A DNA stretch of 64,000 nt from Arcuatula senhousia (Eukaryota; Mollusca; Bivalvia; Mytilida; Mytilidae). Below the pieces are notes generated by a model. The model was given only the letters and a program-made list of their open reading frames with translations, was not told where the DNA came from and made no database searches. Positions 62,601 through 64,000 of the stretch are shown one piece after another. The position numbers and the translations under genes are program-made. The first letter of the stretch is position 1, and each line of letters opens with the position of its first letter. Location: the NCBI GenBank assembly GCA_963971305.1, contig OZ020306.1, forward strand, positions 65,321,022 to 65,385,021, given 5' to 3'.

Positions 62601-63899
62601 TCTAGACTGTAAAAGAACTTGATTCTTGGGTTCAAATTAATGGGTTGTGAAAATTTTATCATACAAATTTACTGTTATCCAACTTATCTTCGCAATAATT
62701 TATTTCACATTTTTATGTCAGAGGGTGATTTCGCAGATATCTATATTCACAAGACTTCATTACATTTTATTATTTACTATAAAAATGAGTTTATTCGCTA
62801 CAATTAATTTTCATGAATTTCTGTTCATAGCGAAAGACACTAAAAAAAGTTGATTTACAGTAATGTGAAATTCCATTGTCATTTGGAATCAGATTTCAAT
62901 AATGCCTTTACAGTATTACATATACAGTAATTAAGAATTATCCTTATGTTTTGCAATAATCATTGAGCAGTAAATATAAAAATGCTGTATTTTCTAGATT
63001 TGGCGAGAGTATAGGAGGAGGCCTTGTTGTGGCTAAGCTGTCATGGCCAAATGAATGGGTGATTCTGATTGGTTCATTTTTGTCCACTCTTGGTGCTGGG
63101 TTACAAAGTCTTACTGGTGAGAATTTTTAAGTTCCTCTACAAACTTAAAGATGGTCGCTTCAGAAATTAAATCTAAGTTTTATGATCTTTGTCAGATGAG
63201 TGACCATCCTTAAGTAAAAATTTTAATCATTTACATACACGTTGACAAAGAACTGAAATAAAAAAGCCCTATAGTTTTCATTTGTTTGTCTAACAGTCAG
63301 TCAACAACATTTTCTTTATGTTCGATTCTACATGTATAAGTGGTACAGATAAAAAAATTAACAAAGTTAATAAATTCCTAATAAAATTTCAAGAAAGGAA
63401 AGAAAATTGTAAAACAAAACACCTCCTTTGTATTTTTTGTTTGCATACCTTTCTGAACCTTTAACTACCACTATCATAACCAAAAAAATCTTATATCTTC
63501 TTTTCCATAATTGGTGAGGAGCTTAGGATGGTGTAGTGGTTACAACCTCTGTTCTGTTAGCTAGGTGCATACGCCGTAGATGTCCCAAATGTTGTGAGTT
63601 CGATCCTCGCTGAGGGCACTCAAAAAATCTAAATCTGTTTGTCAGATGGTTTTTAGGGTTGAAATTACAGTAACATTGTTTGATTATATTCTAGACATTC
63701 TTTTCAATAATTTATATATTTTAGGAGCTCCAAGACTGTTACAAGCTATAGCTTGCGATGGGGTCTTGCCGTTCCTTAATATCTTCAGTGTGACAACAAA
63801 GAGGGGAGAGCCTTTCAGAGCCCTCGTGTTGACTGTACTCATCTCTGAGATAGGGATCTGTATAGCTAATCTGGATTATGTAGCTCCTATTATAACCAT
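5542..63899 (+). CDS. kcc: K-Cl cotransporter (KCC, SLC12A4-7 type), 3' part beyond window
   Basis: Electroneutral K+/Cl- symporter of the plasma membrane, which exports KCl for volume and chloride control. Reading: E1a or E1b, then E2, E3, E4, E5, E6, E7, E8, E9, E10, E11, E12. Conserved SLC12 blocks seen in order: GTLFGVYLP before TM1, [20 protein letters not shown] (E5), FYLGTT (TM3), [17 protein letters not shown] (TM6), [25 protein letters not shown] (E11/E12). KCC rather than NKCC is indicated by the long loop between TM5 and TM6, which carries four cysteines and NxS/T sites (E6-E8), and by FGVYLP. Codon phases agree at every junction. The C-terminal half (later helices and cytoplasmic domain) lies right of the window. 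Exons E4 and E9 are expanded into tandem arrays. Which KCC paralogue this is cannot be told, since invertebrates often have a single one. Confidence 0.93.
6069..6245 (+). repeat. Left 177-bp LTR with tRNA-Tyr-like sequence
   Basis: It holds TGGTTCAGAGG (A-box-like) and GGATCGAATCC (B-box-like), with a D-arm GTTC/GAGC, a seven-base anticodon loop CTGTAAA reading GTA, and a T-arm CGGG/CCCG. The acceptor and anticodon stems do not pair well, so this is a tRNA-derived promoter module, not a working tRNA gene. Confidence 0.8.
6247..6257 (+). promoter_or_regulatory. Primer-binding site of the miniature LTR element
   Basis: TGGCGCCCAAC, one base after the left LTR, equals the first 11 bases of the Lys-type primer site used by several retroelement groups. 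Confidence 0.75.
6310..6340 (+). other. Hairpin in the internal region of the miniature LTR element
   Basis: AAGAGTCAT (6310-6318) pairs perfectly with ATGACTCTT (6332-6340) across a 13-base loop, immediately before the purine tract. It may be an RNA recognition element used for packaging or dimer formation. Confidence 0.65.
6341..6353 (+). promoter_or_regulatory. Polypurine tract of the miniature LTR element
   Basis: GAGGAGGGGGAAG, 13 purines directly abutting the right LTR, where plus-strand priming would occur. Confidence 0.75.
6354..6530 (+). repeat. Right 177-bp LTR
   Basis: Same length and sequence as the left LTR by eye, including the tRNA-like module. Followed directly by the target duplication GTGC. 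Confidence 0.85.
10153..10348. mobile_element. 196-bp element with GTCCCCCGC terminal inverted repeats
   Basis: GTCCCCCGC at the left end and GCGGGGGAC at the right end are exact inverses. The interior has a GTCCGTCC run and GCGCAACTCCTCTTAGACCG, the core shared with elements at 57623 and 61504. No protein is encoded. Confidence 0.75.
11699..12682. mobile_element. 984-bp element with GTCCCCCGCCG ends and internal repeats
   Basis: The left end GTCCCCCGCCG and right end CGGCAGGGGAC are inverse with one mismatch. The inside repeats a roughly 160-240-base unit four to five times (TTTATACCAAATGTTTA near 11821, 12061, degenerate at 12215 and 12389; GGAGTTATGGGACTTTGACC near 11892, 12133, 12470). 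Non-coding. Probably a non-autonomous DNA element expanded internally. Confidence 0.7.
15203..15407 (+). CDS. kcc: KCC exon E1b, alternative first coding exon without RFxV
   Basis: The ATG at 15203 has A at -3 and G at +4. The exon encodes 68 residues ([10 protein letters not shown] to KKALSELN), acidic and hydrophilic like KCC cytoplasmic N termini. It ends in phase 1 at G|GTAGGA, so it can splice to E2 exactly as E1a does. It holds FTVTP but with S rather than R before F, so the RFxV docking motif of E1a is absent. Two first exons with equal phase 9.5 kb apart imply two promoters and two N-terminal isoforms. It could instead be an internal exon, but splicing from E1a (phase 1) to an acceptor here would not suit the in-frame ATG. 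Confidence 0.7.
17441..17642 (+). repeat. Two-copy ~102-bp tandem repeat with decayed copies downstream
   Basis: GGGATGTC(G/T)CATAGGTTTCAAGTTG occurs at about 17445 and 17547, each followed by GTATGGTAAGA and GGTTGGGGATG. Related phrases (TTTCAAGTTGTTGAGG, GTTGTTGAAG) recur with drift to about 18340, so an older array extends right. Confidence 0.75.
18912..19165 (+). repeat. Three-copy ~82-bp tandem repeat
   Basis: TCCAATATTGAAGATTT begins at about 18924, 19005 and 19087, followed by GACAGCA(C/T)G and CATCACAATTTCATC. Copies differ mainly in poly-T length. Confidence 0.8.
23312..23403 (+). CDS. kcc: KCC exon E2, shared N-terminal cytoplasmic segment
   Basis: The exon begins after a TTGTAG acceptor and ends GAG|GTATGT, entering in phase 1 and leaving in phase 0. 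It encodes about 31 residues ending in [11 protein letters not shown]. This matches the KCC pattern of an aromatic/acidic stretch followed by (N/Q)MAL(F/Y)E just before the membrane domain. It joins either first exon to E3. Confidence 0.88.
24116..24325 (-). mobile_element. Near-palindromic ~210-bp element, copy 1
   Basis: Begins CCGTGGTTTCATTATTATTC and ends AATAAATGAATCCACAGTA. The halves are largely inverse of each other (TTTTCGTGG against CCACGAAAA). Same family as the copies at 25579, 28582, 29670 and 55501. Ends of TACTGTGG/CCACAGTA type suggest a MITE with TA target. Confidence 0.8.
25579..25788 (+). mobile_element. Near-palindromic ~210-bp element, copy 2
   Basis: Begins TACTGTGGATTTATTTATTT with GTGGGTAC and ends ACCCCACGAATAATAATG, AAACCACGG. 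It lies in reverse orientation to copy 1. Confidence 0.8.
25833..25943 (+). CDS. kcc: KCC exon E3, pre-TM1 cytoplasmic segment
   Basis: This exon has 37 codons in phase 0-0 between TTTTTTCAG and CAG|GTAAAT. It encodes [20 protein letters not shown] and on to YSDKDKQ, corresponding to the KCC block with (L)LN(R/K)(M/L)ANY that precedes TM1. The donor-adjacent intron start (GTAAATAGGCTAC) is itself partly duplicated at 26008. Confidence 0.92.
25944..26055 (+). repeat. Small tandem repeat at the start of intron 3, copying the donor region
   Basis: GGCTACCAGTT-type units recur at about 25951, 25977 and 26014, and the donor heptamer GTAAATA of E3 (25944) reappears at 26008. About three degenerate copies are present. 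This is a small version of the donor-side repetition seen at E4. Confidence 0.75.
27696..27707 (+). CDS. kcc: Possible 12-base microexon (DKKM)
   Basis: A pyrimidine-rich TTTTTCTGCTTTTCAG is followed by 12 bases, then GTATTA. The 12 bases are in phase 0 and would insert four residues between E3 (phase 0 end) and E4 (phase 0 start) without a stop. KCC paralogues vary in length at this place. The evidence is only the motif and the phase, and a chance match is quite possible. Confidence 0.25.
28582..28797 (-). mobile_element. Near-palindromic ~210-bp element, copy 3
   Basis: AACGTGGTTTCATTATTATTC at the left and AATAAATGAATCCACGTACA at the right. More substitutions than the other copies (CTTGGAGTACC inside), so older. 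Confidence 0.75.
29670..29884 (-). mobile_element. Near-palindromic ~210-bp element, copy 4
   Basis: ACTGTGGTTTCATGATTATT at the left, AATAAATGAATCCACAGTAA at the right. The central part resembles copies 1-3 (GTATGCTGCAGATTTCAGAACC). Confidence 0.8.
31440..31583 (+). CDS. kcc: KCC exon E4 (first-donor form), TM1 and start of TM2
   Basis: Acceptor TTTTTCAG at 31439. The exon encodes 48 codons, [20 protein letters not shown] through TM1 ([14 protein letters not shown]) into the first half of TM2 (GIVSICCLT), phase 0-0. With the donor at 31584 (ACG|GTAAGT) it joins E5 to give CCLTTMLTAIS, the same length as vertebrate KCCs with no gap. NIFG and the following residues form the unwound part of TM1 that holds K+ and Cl- in solved KCC structures. 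This is the only copy with the authentic 5' part of the exon. The donor is the first of 199 equivalent ones, and use of a later donor would extend the exon in 102-base steps. Confidence 0.93.
38640..40475 (+). repeat. Higher-order duplication inside array 1: 9 units (918 bp) twice
   Basis: Marker variants recur exactly 918 bases apart: the TGA-bearing TTTGAATG at 38849 and 39767, the TTTGAAAGTCTCGGG unit (AAAG at 39091 and 40009), and the CTCCATATG plus TATTTATGG unit near 39520 and 40438. The match breaks down just before 38640 and after about 40475. This indicates a recent block duplication by unequal exchange or replication slippage. Confidence 0.88.
41130..42115 (+). repeat. Higher-order duplication inside array 1: 5 units (510 bp) twice
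   Basis: The order of variants GGTGTGGCAGG, TATTTATGGTGTCC, ATCATGGGT, TATACATGG, GTTGGTATGG, TATTTATGGTGTCC is seen once around 41210-41600 and again 510 bases on. TAAGTATTTATGGTGTCC begins at 41371 and 41881. A single difference (GACTG against GACGG) shows slight divergence since duplication. Confidence 0.85.
51672..51759 (+). pseudogene. Last unit of array 1, with 12-base deletion
   Basis: This unit reads GGACTCGGGATAG where others read GGACTC then TTTGAGAGTCTC/T then GGGATAG. Twelve bases (residues LFES or FESL) are lost between CTC microhomologies. It ends with ACA|GTAAGT and is followed by unique intron sequence. Splicing from this most distal donor would shorten the TM1-TM2 link by four residues, which argues that the distal donor is not the working one. 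Confidence 0.8.
51771..53271. other. Right part of intron 4, unique sequence
   Basis: AT-rich and non-coding from the end of array 1 to the E5 acceptor. If the first E4 donor is used, intron 4 is about 21.7 kb and contains 198 further donor sequences. No element is recognised here. Confidence 0.65.
53272..53457 (+). CDS. kcc: KCC exon E5, TM2 end to TM3
   Basis: 62 codons in phase 0-0, between TTTTTCAG and TTG|GTAAGG. It encodes [20 protein letters not shown] and on through the TM2-TM3 region, then [18 protein letters not shown]. The Tyr of FYLGTT is the TM3 residue that coordinates K+ in KCC structures. This is the most conserved stretch of the window and the main anchor for the family call. 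Confidence 0.97.
53458..55250. other. Intron 5
   Basis: Non-coding. About 54595-55165 looks like a decayed palindromic element: it starts TACGGTATAGCTGGTTATTT with TTTTCGCAG and ends CGCGAAAATAACCCGCTATA, CGGTA, so the two ends are inverse of each other around roughly 570 bases. The rest is AT-rich. Confidence 0.6.
54595..55163. mobile_element. ~570-bp element with inverted ends CGGTATAGC(T/G)GGTTATTTTCGC
   Basis: Left TACGGTATAGCTGGTTATTT and right AATAACCCGCTATACGGTA are inverse with one or two mismatches. Further inside, CACGAAAATAAAACCCACG and GGCGAAAATTAAACCCGTG recur. Non-coding. Likely a longer relative of the near-palindromic family. Confidence 0.65.
55251..55480 (+). CDS. kcc: KCC exon E6, TM4-TM5 and start of extracellular loop
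   Basis: Begins after TTTCAG with [12 protein letters not shown] and ends SNEDNSVK/N at AA|GTAAGT, phase 0 to phase 2 (230 bases). It holds [19 protein letters not shown] and [19 protein letters not shown], two hydrophobic helices matching TM4 and TM5, with the KFVSKFA basic link between them as in other KCCs. Confidence 0.95.
55501..55711 (+). mobile_element. Near-palindromic ~210-bp element, copy 5
   Basis: TACTGTGGATTCATTTATTT at the left and AATAATAATGAAACCACAGTA at the right, only about 20 bases after the E6 donor. One of the best preserved copies, with exactly inverse ends TACTGTGG/CCACAGTA. Confidence 0.85.
55712..57393. other. Rest of intron 6
   Basis: Contains an old repeat (55735-56145) that resembles 62345-62480, with the element at 55854-56120 inserted in it. 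Around 56600-57060 there is a degenerate repeated phrase (ATATGTCCGTG at about 56646 and 56840, CATTTTCAAG, AAATCAAG). No gene. Confidence 0.6.
55854..56120. mobile_element. 267-bp element, TIR CAGGGTTGCCAC, nested in an older repeat
   Basis: CAGGGTTGCCAC (55854-55865) and GTGGCAACCCTG (56109-56120) are exact inverses. CTTCAA lies directly outside both ends (55848-55853, 56121-56126). The related repeat near 62454 reads AGCCTTCAACGAGGCC with no insert, which gives an empty site. The interior has several CCTTGAAAA phrases in both orientations and no coding capacity. Confidence 0.85.
57394..57599 (+). CDS. kcc: KCC exon E7, large extracellular loop with four cysteines
   Basis: Acceptor TTTCAG at 57393, donor G|GTAGGT at 57600. 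It encodes ICFLGDRLL, then three more Cys (MYCNKY, SHYCTV, TVCQEYF) and ends [12 protein letters not shown]. Four cysteines between TM5 and TM6 match the two disulfides of the KCC long loop. NGS, NNS and NET are possible N-glycosylation sites. GIPG(L/I)ASG is a KCC signature. Confidence 0.95.
57600..58988. other. Intron 7
   Basis: Holds the element at 57623-58014, then AT-rich non-coding DNA. Confidence 0.65.
57623..58014. mobile_element. 392-bp element with GTCTC(T/C)CCCC ends and two internal copies of the shared core
   Basis: GTCTCTCCCC at the left, GGGGGGAGAC at the right. A unit beginning GTTTGTCAGCGCAACTCCTC or CTTGTCAGCGCAACTCC occurs twice (about 57672 and 57847, period near 175), each running to GGAGTTATGGCCCTTTGAAC. 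It starts only 24 bases from the E7 donor. Confidence 0.8.
58989..59129 (+). CDS. kcc: KCC exon E8, loop end and TM6 start
   Basis: Enters after TTTGTAG, leaves at ACTG|GTTAGT (phase 1). It encodes [15 protein letters not shown], then [27 protein letters not shown] is the first half of the discontinuous TM6. Pro and Thr in this motif help bind K+ in KCC structures. Confidence 0.95.
59130..59458. other. Intron 8 up to the first E9 acceptor
   Basis: AT-rich and non-coding. It effectively extends to 60514 if the last acceptor of array 2 is used. Confidence 0.7.
59436..60589 (+). repeat. Array 2: 12-copy, 96-bp minisatellite spanning the E9 splice acceptor
   Basis: Units of about 18 intron bases (TATTTTATCTTATGATTTCAG region) plus 78 exon bases repeat from the acceptor at 59458 to the one at 60514. 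That is 11 x 96 exactly, so 12 acceptors. Every unit keeps TGATTTCAG|G and is open (32 codons: [12 protein letters not shown], then [20 protein letters not shown]). Variants are mostly silent (GGG/GGC, GACTTAGCG/GACCTTGCT). One unit has CTG for ATG (near 59930). The donor is present only after the last copy. Confidence 0.97.
59459..60613 (+). CDS. kcc: KCC exon E9 (first-acceptor form), TM6 second half, expanded
   Basis: From the first acceptor (59458) the exon would be 1155 bases, all in frame. From the last acceptor (60514) it is 99 bases (60515-60613) and gives the normal protein, [20 protein letters not shown] then [13 protein letters not shown]. The short form matches other KCCs residue for residue in length, so it is the likely main product. 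Forms using any of the 12 acceptors stay in frame and add 32 residues per extra copy, including a hydrophobic VFYLMIS. The donor is taken as T|GTATCC at 60614, because joining to E10 then rebuilds a Tyr codon at a conserved site. Confidence 0.88.
60614..61233. other. Intron 9
   Basis: Non-coding and AT-rich. The weak donor (T|GTATCC) at its start is supported mainly by codon phase and protein alignment. Confidence 0.65.
61234..61291 (+). CDS. kcc: KCC exon E10, TM7 region
   Basis: 58 bases between ACTAACAG and ACAA|GTATGT. With E9 ending in T it reads Y, then [19 protein letters not shown]. This aligns without gaps to the VYLS...FFAG...LRDKFG region of KCCs. A second AG four bases after the A of TTAACAG (61224) would shift or lengthen the product, so the acceptor at 61233 is preferred. 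Confidence 0.85.
61292..62997. other. Intron 10
   Basis: Contains the element at 61504-62261 and, at about 62345-62480, the old repeat that provides the empty site for the 55854 insertion. The remainder is AT-rich without a gene. Confidence 0.65.
61504..62261. mobile_element. 758-bp element, TIR ATACCCCACGC, four internal ~170-bp repeats
   Basis: ATACCCCACGC (61504-61514) and GCGTGGGGTAT (62251-62261) are exact inverses. CGCAACGAAGTTGCG forms a small palindrome at the left end. Units beginning GTTTGT(A/G)AT start at about 61582, 61752, 61922 and 62091 (period 169-170), and each holds CGCAACTCCTCTTAAACTAC and GGGAGTTATGGCCC. Non-coding. Confidence 0.85.
62998..63116 (+). CDS. kcc: KCC exon E11, TM7-TM8
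   Basis: Starts after TTTCTAG, completes the Lys codon of RDK, then [20 protein letters not shown], then [20 protein letters not shown]. It ends ACTG|GTGAGA. SWP.(E/P)WV and [12 protein letters not shown] are invariant KCC blocks. Confidence 0.96.
63117..63724. other. Intron 11
   Basis: Non-coding, with a tRNA-like SINE sequence at about 63520-63625. Confidence 0.65.
63520..63625 (+). mobile_element. tRNA-derived SINE-like sequence
   Basis: TGGTGTAGTGG (63529-63539) fits a Pol III A box and GAGTTCGATCC (63596-63606) a B box. The spacing is longer than in most tRNAs but close to Ser/Leu types. The acceptor ends do not pair, so it is a SINE head rather than a tRNA gene. Ends and tail are not defined. 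Confidence 0.55.
63725..63899 (+). CDS. kcc: KCC exon E12, TM8-TM9, last exon in window
   Basis: Acceptor TTTTAG at 63724, donor AT|GTAAGT at 63900 inside a Met codon. It encodes [20 protein letters not shown], then [19 protein letters not shown] and [11 protein letters not shown]. It corresponds to the loop after TM8 and TM9. The next exon should begin with G and FFLMCY-like sequence, outside the window. Confidence 0.95.
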
Positions 63900-64000
63900 G
63901 TAAGTTATTTGTTAGAGAATGTGTTTAATTCAAGATTCTTGGATATTACTCAAAGAAGATAAAAGGGACTGAAGTATTTCCAAATATAAAGTAAAAATTG

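Noticed and set aside
62390..62853. Short frames in intron 10
   Set aside because: They lie in an old repeat and AT-rich DNA, with no conserved motif and no phase match to flanking exons.

Overview
The window is AT-rich animal DNA carrying most of one intron-rich gene on the + strand, a K-Cl cotransporter of the SLC12 family (KCC, the SLC12A4-7 branch). Signs of a bivalve mollusc are the ACATGTAC-rich introns, near-palindromic elements with the TACTGTGG end, elements with a shared GCAACTCCTCT core, and a LINE fragment of a type common in bivalves. The species call is inference. Exons were found by reading conserved SLC12 protein blocks against GT/AG borders and codon phase. All twelve junctions are phase-compatible. 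The gene runs off the right edge after about 60 percent of a normal KCC.

Layout: 1-5541 is upstream DNA with mobile-element debris. It includes a LINE ORF2 fragment (3518-4426, minus strand), a 134-bp terminal-inverted-repeat element and a strong hairpin. There are two alternative first coding exons of equal phase, E1a (5542-5662, with an RFTV kinase-docking motif) and E1b (15203-15407). Between them lies a complete 462-bp miniature LTR element (6069-6530). Shared exons follow: E2 (23312-23403), E3 (25833-25943), E4 (from 31440), E5 (53272-53457), E6 (55251-55480), E7 (57394-57599), E8 (58989-59129), E9 (ending 60613), E10 (61234-61291), E11 (62998-63116) and E12 (63725-63899).

The outstanding features are two tandem arrays that straddle splice junctions. 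In array 1 (about 31493-51770) the 3' part of exon E4 plus the first ~15 bases of its intron, including the GTAAGT donor, is repeated with a 102-bp (34-codon) period. Distance arithmetic gives 199 donors over 20.2 kb, nearly a third of the window. In array 2 (about 59436-60589) the acceptor of E9 and most of the exon is repeated 12 times with a 96-bp (32-codon) period. Array 1 multiplies a donor and array 2 multiplies an acceptor. Both units are multiples of three and almost entirely open. They lie on the exons for TM1 and the TM6 region, the two discontinuous helices that bind ions in this fold. Using the first donor and the last acceptor gives a normal KCC. Other choices would give repeat-bearing proteins. 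Array 1 read right through would be broken by 11 stop codons and four 2-bp deletions.

The introns hold several mobile-element families: five copies of a ~210-bp near-palindromic element, a nested element with a 6-bp target duplication, four related elements that share a core but have different terminal repeats, tRNA-like SINE sequence and small minisatellites. No other protein-coding gene, tRNA gene, rRNA gene or CRISPR array can be supported.
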